A stretch of DNA of 64,000 bases from Sedimentitalea arenosa (GTDB lineage: Bacteria; Pseudomonadota; Alphaproteobacteria; Rhodobacterales; Rhodobacteraceae): positions 528,670 to 592,669 of the forward strand of contig NZ_JAELVR010000001.1 in assembly GCF_016428585.1 (NCBI RefSeq), read 5' to 3'. Below, one piece after another: positions 26,480-33,766 of this stretch (position 1 is the stretch's first letter; the number at the start of each line of letters is the position of its first letter). The notes beneath the pieces are model-generated. The model ran no database searches and was not told the origin of the DNA. It saw nothing but the letters and a program-made list of their open reading frames with translations. Position numbers and translations under genes: made by a program.

Positions 26480-27694
26480 TTATTCGGCGGGACTCGTCGC
26501 GGTGCCGGCGCGGGCGGCTTCCTTCTGCTTGATCTCCTCGACCCAGAGGCCGTGGTGCTCGCGCGCCCATTGTTCCTCGACCTCGCCGCTGCCCATGGCG
26601 TCGAAGGCGCCCTCCATGCCAACACTGCCGAGATAGATATGGGCGAAGATCATCGCCATGAAGATGAAGGCGACGATGGTGTGCCAGAGCTGGGAGAACT
26701 GCATTTCCTCGTGCGGGGCGAGCTGTTCGGGCAGGGGGGCGAGCCCGACCCAGCCCGGCGCGCCGATGTCGTTGAGCAGGGTGAAGGTCTTGGCGAACAT
26801 CGGCAGCTCGAAGGGGAACAGCAGCGACAGGCCCGAGGCGCTGATCGACAGCCCCAGCACGACGCAGCCCCAGAAGATCATCTTCTGCCCCGCGTTGAAC
26901 TTCTTGGCCGGGGGGTGGACGTTCTTGGAGAACAGCCCGCCGCCGACGGCGAGCCATTTCAGGTCGTGCCGGTTGGGAATGTTGTGAACGGTCCAGTTGA
27001 CGATGATGATCACGAGGCCGACCATGAAGGCCCAGGCGACGTTGTTGTGCACCCACTTGGAGGCGACGGCCATCGTCGAGAAGGCCTGCGGCCCCAGCAG
27101 CGGGATCAGGACCATGCGCCCGAAGAGCACGATCAGGCCGGTCACCCCGAGCACGAGGAAGCTGCCGGCGAAGAGCCAGTGGCCGAAACGTTCAAAGGAG
27201 GTGAAGCGCAGGATGGTTCGGCCGGTCTTGGGGCCGTCGATGCGGATCCTGCCGCGCAGCAGGTAGAACAGCGCCAACGCGATCAGAGTGCCGCCCAGCA
27301 GCCAGGCGCCGTAGGTGGCCAGCGGGCCCTTGCGGAATTCGAGCCACCACATGCCGCGATCCTGGATCAGCACCTCGGAGGCGGGGCTGCGGCTGGAGGT
27401 GGTGACATCGGCGGTGCCGTAGCGCAGGGCGCGGAAGACTTCGCTGTCGGACGCCCCGCCCAGGGTGCCCAGCTGCGCTGCGATGGCGGCGGCCCCGTCC
27501 CCGGTATTGCCTTGCGCGCGGTGCGACATGTCGACCTTTTCGCCGCGCTGGCGGGCCATGATGTCTTCGAGCGTGGTCGCGCCGCCGGTGGCCGCGCGGG
27601 GGTCGCCGGGCGCTGCCGGAGCGGCGGCCTCCTGCGCCAGCGCGGCGGTCGTGAAGGTCAACGTGAGGAGAAGTGCAAGCAAGGCACGCAGCAT
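26480..27694 (-). CDS. formate dehydrogenase gamma subunit (cytochrome b556)
   Basis: This 404-residue membrane subunit carries b hemes and passes electrons from formate to the quinone pool. A cleavable signal peptide (residues 1-20) and a periplasmic extension with an extra helix (about 125-146) precede the four-helix cytochrome b core. The core starts around GRTILRFTSFERFGHWLFAG, with histidines also in WVHNNVAWAFMVG, TVHNIPNRHD and SQLWHTIVAFIFMAMIFAHIY. It is longer than the E. coli FdoI subunit (about 210 residues) but typical of alphaproteobacteria. It lies between fdhB, after a hairpin, and the propeller cytochrome. Confidence 0.92.
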   Translation of the reverse strand: MLRALLALLLTLTFTTAALAQEAAAPAAPGDPRAATGGATTLEDIMARQRGEKVDMSHRAQGNTGDGAAAIAAQLGTLGGASDSEVFRALRYGTADVTTSSRSPASEVLIQDRGMWWLEFRKGPLATYGAWLLGGTLIALALFYLLRGRIRIDGPKTGRTILRFTSFERFGHWLFAGSFLVLGVTGLIVLFGRMVLIPLLGPQAFSTMAVASKWVHNNVAWAFMVGLVIIIVNWTVHNIPNRHDLKWLAVGGGLFSKNVHPPAKKFNAGQKMIFWGCVVLGLSISASGLSLLFPFELPMFAKTFTLLNDIGAPGWVGLAPLPEQLAPHEEMQFSQLWHTIVAFIFMAMIFAHIYLGSVGMEGAFDAMGSGEVEEQWAREHHGLWVEEIKQKEAARAGTATSPAE

Positions 27695-27724
27695 GTCGTG
27701 AAGCCCCGTCTGGAATAGAGAAGG

Positions 27725-27752
27725 GGGGCGGCCCGATGGGTCGGGCCGCCCC
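27725..27752 (-). terminator. intra-operon hairpin between fdh beta and gamma genes
   Basis: GGGGCGGCCCGA (27725-27736) and TCGGGCCGCCCC (27741-27752) form a perfect 12-bp stem with a 4-nt loop in the 79-bp gap between the beta and gamma subunit genes. There is no U-tract on the minus strand. It probably stabilises the alpha-beta message or attenuates read-through into the gamma and accessory genes. Confidence 0.7.
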
Positions 27753-27773
27753 GGTCAGGGTGGTCAGGCGGCG

Positions 27774-28367
27774 TCAGCCGTCCTGTTTGCCGTAGGCGCT
27801 GCCCCAGCCCCAGGCGCCCGAGCCGAAGCCCCGGGCGACGACGCGTTCGCGGTAGATCGCGGACACCACGTCGCCGTCACCGGCCAGAAGCGCCTTGGTC
27901 GAGCACATCTCGGCGCAGATCGGCAGCTTGCCTTCGGCGATGCGGTTGCGCCCGTACTTGGCGAACTCGGCCGTGGAGTGGTTTTCCTCGGGGCCGCCGG
28001 CGCAGAAGGTGCACTTGTCCATCTTGCCGCGGCTGCCGAAGTTGCCCGCCTGCGGAAACTGCGGCGCACCGAAGGGGCACGCGTAGAAGCAGTAGCCGCA
28101 GCCGATGCACAGGTCCTTGCTGTGCAGCACCACGCCTTCCTCGTTCTGGTAGAAACAGTCCGTCGGACAGACCGCCATGCACGGCGCATCGGAACAATGC
28201 ATGCAGGCAACGGAAATCGACCGTTCGCCGGGGCTGCCATCGTTGATGGTCACCACGCGGCGGCGGTTGATGCCCCATGGCACCTCATGTTCGTTCTTGC
28301 AGGCCGTCACGCAGGCATTGCATTCGATGCAGCGCTCTGCGTCGCAAAGAAACTTTGCTCTTGCCAT
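27774..28367 (-). CDS. fdh3B: formate dehydrogenase beta subunit (FDH3 type, four 4Fe-4S)
   Basis: This 197-residue ferredoxin-like subunit relays electrons from the molybdenum site to the membrane subunit. Sixteen cysteines make four 4Fe-4S sites: C13/16/19/23, C55/58/63/67, C87/90/93/97 and C119/122/151/155. It lacks the C-terminal membrane helix of E. coli FdoH, so it is anchored only through the gamma subunit. It lies 13 bp after the alpha-subunit gene. Without a signal peptide of its own, it presumably crosses the membrane together with the Tat-targeted alpha subunit. Confidence 0.95.
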   Translation of the reverse strand: MARAKFLCDAERCIECNACVTACKNEHEVPWGINRRRVVTINDGSPGERSISVACMHCSDAPCMAVCPTDCFYQNEEGVVLHSKDLCIGCGYCFYACPFGAPQFPQAGNFGSRGKMDKCTFCAGGPEENHSTAEFAKYGRNRIAEGKLPICAEMCSTKALLAGDGDVVSAIYRERVVARGFGSGAWGWGSAYGKQDG

Positions 28368-28380
28368 TGATCGTGCTCCC

Positions 28381-31344
28381 TTATGCGGCCCAGATCTTGC
28401 AGAGAGTGGCTTTGGTCTCCTGCATCTGGGTTACTGAGTCATAGCCATAGGTCTGGGCGGTGTTGGTGCTTTCGCCCAGCACGTAGGGGTCGGCCCCGGC
28501 GGGATACTTGCTCCGCTGGTCCTGGCCCTCGAAATGGCCGCCGAAGTGGAAGGGCATGAAGGCCACCCCCGCGCCGACCCGTTCGGTGACCATGGCCATC
28601 ACCTTGACCTTGCCGCCTTCGGGTCCTTCGACCCAGACCTGCGCGCCGTCCCGGATGCCGAGGTTGTTGGCATCGCGGGTGTTGATCTCGACGAACATGT
28701 CCTGCTGAAGTTCGGCCAGCCAGGGGTTGGAGCGGGTCTCGTCGCCGCCGCCCTCGTATTCCACAAGGCGCCCCGAGGTCAGGATGATCGGGTAGTCCTT
28801 GGAGAAGTCGTTCTTCTGGATCGAGGCATACATGGTCGGCAGGCGATAGGCGTGCCGGTCCTCGTATGTGGGATAGTCCGCGACCAGATCGCGACGGTTG
28901 GTGTAGAGCGGTTCGCGATGGATAGGCACCGGGTCGGGGAAGGTCCAGACCACGGCGCGGGCCTTGGCGTTGCCGAAGGGCGCGCAGCCATGCTTGATCG
29001 CGACGCGCTGGATGCCGCCCGAGAGGTCGGTCTTCCAGTTCACCGCGGCCACCCGGTCGTCATAGTCCGAGGGGAAGGGCGACATGCCCGCCTCGCCGAC
29101 TTCCTTGAACCCTTCGAGCGACGCACCGCGGGCGATGCCGCGTTTCTCCTCGTCCGTCAGGTCGGTGTGCCAGCCCAGGTCCTTGAGCATCTGGTAGGTG
29201 AATTCCGGGTATCCGTCCTGGATCTCGGAGCCTACCGAATAGACGCCCTCGGCCAGCAGGTTGTCGCCATCGCGTTCCACGCCGAAACGGGCGCGGAAGG
29301 TCAGACCGCCTTCGGCCACCGGCTTGGACATGTCATAGAGGTTCGGCGTGCCCGGGTGGTTCATCTCGGGCGTGCCCCAGCAGGGCCACGGCAGGCCGTA
29401 ATAGTCGCCATCCGCGGGACCGCCCACCGCCTGCAGCGTCGTCCTGTCGAACGTGTGCTGGTTGGCCATGTGCAGCTTGAGCCGCTCGGGGCTCTGGCCG
29501 GTATAGCCCACCGTCCACATGCCGCTGTTGAATTCGCGGGTCACGCTTTCGATGTTGGGGGTGTTCTCGTCCTCCATCTCGATGTTGCGGAAGAACCTGT
29601 CGGCGAATCCGAACTTGTTGGCGAAGAGGCCGATGATCTCGTGGTCGGTCTTGGACTCAAACAGCGGGTCCATGATCTTGTCACGCCACTGGAGCGACCG
29701 GTTCGACGCCGTGACCGAGCCGCGGGTTTCGAACTGGGTGGCCGCCGGCAGCAGGTAGACGCCGTCGGTGCGGTCGTGCAGCACCGCCGAGACCGTCGGG
29801 AAGGGATCGATCACGACGAGCATGTCGAGCTTCTCCATCGCGGTCTTCATCTCCTTCATCCGCGTCTGCGAATTCGGAGCGTGCCCCCAGAGCACCATCG
29901 CCCGGACCTTGTTGGGCTGGTCCATGTTCTCCGGGTCTTCCAGGACGCCGTCGATCCAGCGGCTGACCGGGATGCCGGTCAGGTTCTGCAGCGGCTTGTC
30001 CTTGCCATCCTTGTCCTTGATGGTGTCGAACTGGCCGGCGAGCCATTCCGGGTCTTCGCCCCAGACGCGCGACCAGTGGCCCCAGGCGCCCTTGGACAGG
30101 CCGTAGTAGCCGGGCAGGGTGTGGGACAGCACGCCGAGGTCGGTGGCGCCCTGCACGTTGTCATGGCCGCGGAAGATGTTGGTGCCGCCGCCGGACGTGC
30201 CCATGTTGCCCAGCGCGAGCTGCAGGATGCAGTAGGCGCGGGTGTTGTTGTTGCCGTTGGTGTGCTGGGTGCCGCCCATGCACCAGATCACGGTGCCGGG
30301 ACGGTTGTTGGCCAGCGTGCGCGCCACGCGCTTGAGCTGGCTGCCCGGCGCGCCGGTGACGCGCTCGACTTCCTCGGGGGTCCACTTGGCGACCTCGTCC
30401 CGGATCTGGTCCATGCCCCAGACGCGGGTGCGGATGAACTCCTGGTCCTCCCAGCCGTTGTCGAAGATGTGCCAGAGGATGCCCCAGACCAGCGCCACGT
30501 CGGTGCCGGGCCGGAAGCGGACGTATTCGTCGGCATGGGCCGCGGTGCGGGTGAAGCGCGGGTCGCACACGATCACCGGGGCGTTGTTCTGCTCCTTGGC
30601 CTTCAACAGGTGCAGCAGCGAGACCGGGTGCGCCTCGGCGGGGTTGCCGCCGATGATGAACACGGCCTTGGAGTTGTGGATGTCGTTGTAGCTGTTGGTC
30701 ATGGCGCCGTAGCCCCATGTGTTCGCAACGCCCGCAACGGTGGTCGAGTGACAGATCCGCGCCTGGTGGTCGACGTTGTTGGTGCCCCAGTAGGCGGCGA
30801 ACTTGCGGAACAGGTAGGCCTGTTCGTTGTTGTGCTTGGCCGAGCCGAGCCAGTAGACGCTGTCAGGTCCGCTTTCCTCGCGGATCTGCATCATGCCTTC
30901 GCCGATCTCGTTGATCGCCTGTTCCCAGCTGATGCGCTTCCACTCGCCGCCCTCTTTCTTCATCGGGTACTTGAGGCGGCGTTCGCCATGGGCGTGTTCG
31001 CGCACCGCGGCGCCCTTGGCGCAATGGGCGCCGAGGTTGAACGGGCTGTCCCAGCCGGGTTCCTGCCCGGTCCAGACGCCGTTCTGCACTTCGGCGATGA
31101 CGGTACAGCCGACCGAGCAGTGGGTGCAGACCGACTTGACGGTCTGAACGGCGCTGTCGGCCGCGGTCTGGGCGTTGGCGGGGGCGACGGTGCCGCCCGT
31201 GGCGCTGATTGCGGCGAGGCCACCGATGGCCAGGCCAGAGCCGCGCAGGAACGCGCGGCGATCGACGGATTTCCCGGCGATGTCAGACAGGATACTGGTC
31301 CGCTGGGGGCGTCGCGCAACCCCGTTGGTCTTTTTCCTAAGCAT
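28381..31344 (-). CDS. fdhA: formate dehydrogenase catalytic alpha subunit (Tat-exported, Mo/W bis-MGD)
   Basis: This 987-residue catalytic subunit oxidises formate to CO2. A Tat signal (SVDRRAFLRGS, residues 26-36, cleavage near PANA) directs folded export. The 4Fe-4S cysteines are C73, C76, C80 and C108. The metal ligand is C198 followed by H199 in DHQARICHSTTVAG; this is cysteine, not selenocysteine, and no in-frame TGA occurs. The C-terminal MGD-binding domain is complete. The start at 31344 follows CGGAAGGAAACGAAAC. Molybdenum versus tungsten cannot be decided from sequence. It belongs to the operon running from 33495 down to 25070. Confidence 0.96.
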   Translation of the reverse strand: MLRKKTNGVARRPQRTSILSDIAGKSVDRRAFLRGSGLAIGGLAAISATGGTVAPANAQTAADSAVQTVKSVCTHCSVGCTVIAEVQNGVWTGQEPGWDSPFNLGAHCAKGAAVREHAHGERRLKYPMKKEGGEWKRISWEQAINEIGEGMMQIREESGPDSVYWLGSAKHNNEQAYLFRKFAAYWGTNNVDHQARICHSTTVAGVANTWGYGAMTNSYNDIHNSKAVFIIGGNPAEAHPVSLLHLLKAKEQNNAPVIVCDPRFTRTAAHADEYVRFRPGTDVALVWGILWHIFDNGWEDQEFIRTRVWGMDQIRDEVAKWTPEEVERVTGAPGSQLKRVARTLANNRPGTVIWCMGGTQHTNGNNNTRAYCILQLALGNMGTSGGGTNIFRGHDNVQGATDLGVLSHTLPGYYGLSKGAWGHWSRVWGEDPEWLAGQFDTIKDKDGKDKPLQNLTGIPVSRWIDGVLEDPENMDQPNKVRAMVLWGHAPNSQTRMKEMKTAMEKLDMLVVIDPFPTVSAVLHDRTDGVYLLPAATQFETRGSVTASNRSLQWRDKIMDPLFESKTDHEIIGLFANKFGFADRFFRNIEMEDENTPNIESVTREFNSGMWTVGYTGQSPERLKLHMANQHTFDRTTLQAVGGPADGDYYGLPWPCWGTPEMNHPGTPNLYDMSKPVAEGGLTFRARFGVERDGDNLLAEGVYSVGSEIQDGYPEFTYQMLKDLGWHTDLTDEEKRGIARGASLEGFKEVGEAGMSPFPSDYDDRVAAVNWKTDLSGGIQRVAIKHGCAPFGNAKARAVVWTFPDPVPIHREPLYTNRRDLVADYPTYEDRHAYRLPTMYASIQKNDFSKDYPIILTSGRLVEYEGGGDETRSNPWLAELQQDMFVEINTRDANNLGIRDGAQVWVEGPEGGKVKVMAMVTERVGAGVAFMPFHFGGHFEGQDQRSKYPAGADPYVLGESTNTAQTYGYDSVTQMQETKATLCKIWAA

Positions 31345-31454
31345 GTTTCGTTTCCTTCCGTGCTGGCCGGCATGCACCGGCTGGCGAGGTGGGTTATGGC
31401 AACCGGGGTCAGGGCGTCACGCAACCGTCATCCGGGGGGTGACTGCGTCCGGGG

Positions 31455-31646
31455 TCAGAACCGGGCGGAGTCGAGATAGGCGCGGGTGTGCGCGGTGTCC
31501 TGGATGCGGGTCTCGTCGACCGGAAGCGCTGCCGCCTCGGCCTTGGTCCCGCCCAGGGCGGCTGCGGCTATCGCGGCGGGGGCCGCGGTCGTCGCAAGCT
31601 TCAGGAAATTGCGGCGCGAAGGGCCGTCTTCCTGGGGTGTGCTCAT
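31455..31646 (-). CDS. small Tat-signal protein of formate dehydrogenase loci
   Basis: This 63-residue protein is mostly a twin-arginine signal (PSRRNFLKLATTAAPAAIAA, residues 9-28) and a short tail ending AYLDSARF. It matches the known formate dehydrogenase region Tat-target family: very short proteins encoded just before the alpha subunit. After signal removal only about 25 residues would remain. The role is unknown; it may assist export or maturation. It lies 62 bp after the chaperone gene, with a small hairpin in that gap. Confidence 0.88.
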   Translation of the reverse strand: MSTPQEDGPSRRNFLKLATTAAPAAIAAAALGGTKAEAAALPVDETRIQDTAHTRAYLDSARF

Positions 31647-31676
31647 CGGATGTCTCCTTTGTCCGTTTCGCAGTTT

Positions 31677-31694
31677 GCCCTGATATAACAGGGC
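31677..31694 (-). terminator. small hairpin between chaperone gene and structural fdh genes
   Basis: GCCCTG (31677-31682) and CAGGGC (31689-31694) pair around an ATATAA loop in the 62-bp gap before the Tat peptide gene. It may separate mRNA levels of the upstream maturation genes from those of the structural genes. Confidence 0.5.
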
Positions 31695-31708
31695 GGTGAG
31701 GGGCGGAG

Positions 31709-32320
31709 TTAATCCGCCGTCATCCGAAAGCCGTCGCGTTCGATGTCCATGAAGATCCGGCCGGCGGTGCCGACCGAGGCATAGAGCACCGAGTTTTCGG
31801 CGGCTTCCAAATCCGAGAAGAAGTGACCGGCCCAGGGGCCGATATGGCGCGACCAGAACAGCTTCTGGTCTGTCAGCGTCGCCGGTTTGCCGAAGCGGCC
31901 GGCGATCATGCCGCCCATCATTTCCATCAGCGAGGCGATGTTGTCTTCGGGTTCATAGACATTGGCGGCGCGGGTGATGCCGCGCGCGGCCATGTCGCTG
32001 CGCAGCTGCGCCAGCGGCTTTTCGTTCAGGAAGCCGGTCAGGTAGTAGCTGGCATAGGGCAGCAATTCGCCGCGCCCGAGCCCGATGAAGAGCGCGTTGA
32101 ACTCGCGTTCGGCGGCGGCGGGCTTGGTCACCTTCGCGACCCGCGCCATGCCCTTGACCGCTTCGCCCAGCGGGCTGTCGTCACCGGAGAGGCCGGCGAT
32201 CTGGTCGAGCGCCATCTGGGTCGGCGGCCCGGCCAGCGTCAGGCCGAGGAAGTTGTAGAAATCGGCGCGCATCCGGTCTTCGGGCGTCACGTCCTGGTCG
32301 ATTTCGGCGGTCTGGGTCAT
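31709..32320 (-). CDS. TorD/DmsD-family chaperone for formate dehydrogenase
   Basis: This 203-residue all-helical cytoplasmic protein is of the molybdoenzyme maturation chaperone family. RADFYNFLGLTLAGPP near the start, LLPYASYYLTGFLNEKPL and the closing FFSDLEAAENSVLYA are family features. It probably binds the Tat signal of the alpha subunit and checks cofactor loading before export. It directly abuts the DUF3306 gene (next base) and is upstream of the Tat peptide gene. Confidence 0.92.
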   Translation of the reverse strand: MTQTAEIDQDVTPEDRMRADFYNFLGLTLAGPPTQMALDQIAGLSGDDSPLGEAVKGMARVAKVTKPAAAEREFNALFIGLGRGELLPYASYYLTGFLNEKPLAQLRSDMAARGITRAANVYEPEDNIASLMEMMGGMIAGRFGKPATLTDQKLFWSRHIGPWAGHFFSDLEAAENSVLYASVGTAGRIFMDIERDGFRMTAD

Positions 32321-32941
32321 TCAGGCGCTCCGGGGGGTGTCGGTGTCGAAGGCGAAGCGCATCCGGCGCGGCATCGGCAGGGCCGGGGCATCGTCTTGCG
32401 GATCGGCGGTATCTGGGCTGAAGGCGGGGTCGGGATCGGGCGTGGCGGTGTCTTGCGGCGCCAGCTCGGCGATCTCGGGCGGGTCCTCGGCGTCTTCGGG
32501 GGCGTCCTCGACGGGCTCGGGGGCGTCGCGGGCCTCGGCCTGGCGCGCCATCTCCTCGACATGGGCCAGCATGCCCTTGCCGACCTGGTAGGCGGTCTGC
32601 AGGTTCTCGATCACGGTGGCGCTGTCGGTGAAATCCTCGCCATAGTCGACCAGCCCGTCGACATTGGCCAGCACCGGGTTGAGCCGCCACAGGCGGCGCA
32701 GCGCGCGGCGGCGCAGGCGGTCGGGCACGGCCTTGGACATGAAGGCACGGATGTCGTCGCCCGGTTGCAGCTGATCGGGGTCAGGCAGGTCGAGCTCGGC
32801 CAGGATTTCGGCATCGTCGCGGGCCTCGATCTCGGCCCGTTCGGCCTCGGCGGCGCTGGCGGCGGCAGCGGCCCGCGCGGCCTCCTCCTCGGCGCGCACC
32901 GCAGCGCGGCGGCTGGACCAGAAATCGCGGCCCCCGCTCAT
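32321..32941 (-). CDS. DUF3306 protein of the formate dehydrogenase operon
   Basis: This 206-residue protein has the DUF3306 start MSGGRDFWSSRRAAVRAEEE, a coiled-coil-prone Ala/Glu-rich region (15-45), and the core LRRLWRLNPVLANVDGLVDYGEDF (about residues 78-101). An acidic Pro/Ala/Asp tail follows. DUF3306 proteins are found almost only next to formate dehydrogenase; the function is not known. Its ATG overlaps the DUF3305 stop. An assembly role is inferred from context. Confidence 0.92.
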   Translation of the reverse strand: MSGGRDFWSSRRAAVRAEEEAARAAAAASAAEAERAEIEARDDAEILAELDLPDPDQLQPGDDIRAFMSKAVPDRLRRRALRRLWRLNPVLANVDGLVDYGEDFTDSATVIENLQTAYQVGKGMLAHVEEMARQAEARDAPEPVEDAPEDAEDPPEIAELAPQDTATPDPDPAFSPDTADPQDDAPALPMPRRMRFAFDTDTPRSA

Positions 32942-33495
32942 TGCAGCACCCGTCCGGGCGCGCGGTAGACGTCGGATGGCTGGCGGATGCGCGCGTCGCC
33001 CTTGCCGTCCTCCTGCAGGTCGACGCGTTTCTTGTCGCGGCGGCGCTTGATGAAATCCTCGATCTCGTGATGGGCGAGGGTGAAGTCGCGCACCCAGGCG
33101 ATCAGCCCCTCGGGCATCGGCACCTTCTCGACGATGTCCTCGCCGTTGTCGGCGTAGTCCTGGCCTTCGTAGGGCGAGGCGGTCACGAGATGGACGGAGA
33201 GCGGGTTCGGATCGTCGGGCTCGTCCCGCAGGATGACGTAGATCGACGGCACCCGGTCGGACAGGTTGGCGCGGTAGGCCTCGGCATCGGCGGCGTAGAG
33301 CGTGAGGGGCAGGGTCGCGGCGTGGTATTCGACCGCATCGGCCTCGCAGCGCAGTTCGGACCAGTCGACGGGGCCGGCACCGGGCAGAACCGCGACGGCC
33401 GTCCAGTTCCAGCGCGCCCAGCGGGTCACGCCGGGCGTCTTTCTCACCACCACCCCGAGGGGCATGTAGATTTCAGTACCCTTGGATTGGGCCAC
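32938..33495 (-). CDS. DUF3305 protein, first gene of the formate dehydrogenase operon
   Basis: This 185-residue cytoplasmic protein matches DUF3305 (IYMPLGVVVRKTPGVTRWAR, then WSELRCEADAVEYHAATLPL and VPSIYVILR). These always accompany DUF3306 and formate dehydrogenase; function is unknown. The GTG start at 33495 is supported by GGGGAGG five bases upstream; an in-frame ATG exists at 33465. It is the operon's first gene. The 271-bp divergent region upstream holds a TCTAC-N7-GTAGA palindrome at 33591-33607 and a candidate promoter. Confidence 0.9.
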   Translation of the reverse strand: MAQSKGTEIYMPLGVVVRKTPGVTRWARWNWTAVAVLPGAGPVDWSELRCEADAVEYHAATLPLTLYAADAEAYRANLSDRVPSIYVILRDEPDDPNPLSVHLVTASPYEGQDYADNGEDIVEKVPMPEGLIAWVRDFTLAHHEIEDFIKRRRDKKRVDLQEDGKGDARIRQPSDVYRAPGRVLQ

Positions 33496-33576
33496 GTGTC
33501 CTCCCCAGTCGAGCGTGCCCGGATTGTCAGGAGTATGAGACAGTTTCCGCGAGCCGCCAAGGGTGTACCGGGGTGA

Positions 33577-33607
33577 ATTGTATGCTTTCGTCTACCAAAG
33601 TCGTAGA
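33577..33607 (-). promoter_or_regulatory. candidate fdh operon promoter and regulator site
   Basis: On the minus strand, TACGAC (33605-33600) is followed after 17 nt by TACAAT (33582-33577). The TACGAC is the right arm of a TCTAC-N7-GTAGA palindrome (33591-33607) whose core CGACTTTGGT resembles sites in the PQQ alcohol dehydrogenase cluster at 56-63 kb. It lies about 100 bp before the GTG of the DUF3305 gene. Confidence 0.5.
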
Positions 33608-33617
33608 AAACCGGATT

Positions 33618-33646
33618 TTGACAGGCGCGCGCGGAGTAATTATGTG
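33618..33646 (+). promoter_or_regulatory. candidate promoter for the Fe-S accessory operon
   Basis: TTGACA (33618-33623) and TATGTG (33641-33646) are 17 bp apart and point toward the gene at 33767. The regulator-like palindrome at 33591-33607 lies just upstream, where it could serve both divergent promoters. Confidence 0.45.
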
Positions 33647-33766
33647 ACCCAGATGTATCTTTGTTCCGGTGTCGATCCGTGCCGCCGGGCTTGATTCGCC
33701 ACGCTGGCCGGCTTTACCTCGCCCCGGGGGCCGCCTAGGGTGCGCCACCAATCGGGAGGAGCGGTC

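Noticed and set aside
30750..30752. Possible selenocysteine in formate dehydrogenase alpha
   Set aside because: The codon at residue 198 is TGC (cysteine) and there is no in-frame TGA in the gene.
28534..31479. 981-codon open frame on the plus strand
   Set aside because: It lies exactly opposite the formate dehydrogenase alpha gene. High GC at third positions removes stops on the other strand. The translation is Arg/His/Val-rich and resembles no protein. The same holds for the long frames opposite acs (46106-48481), the PQQ enzyme (56195-58591), the Fe-S protein (33527-36466, minus) and the symporter (43059-45674).
33496..33766. Small gene in the 271-bp fdh divergent region
   Set aside because: No frame with start, ribosome site and protein-like composition was found; promoter and operator elements fill the interval.
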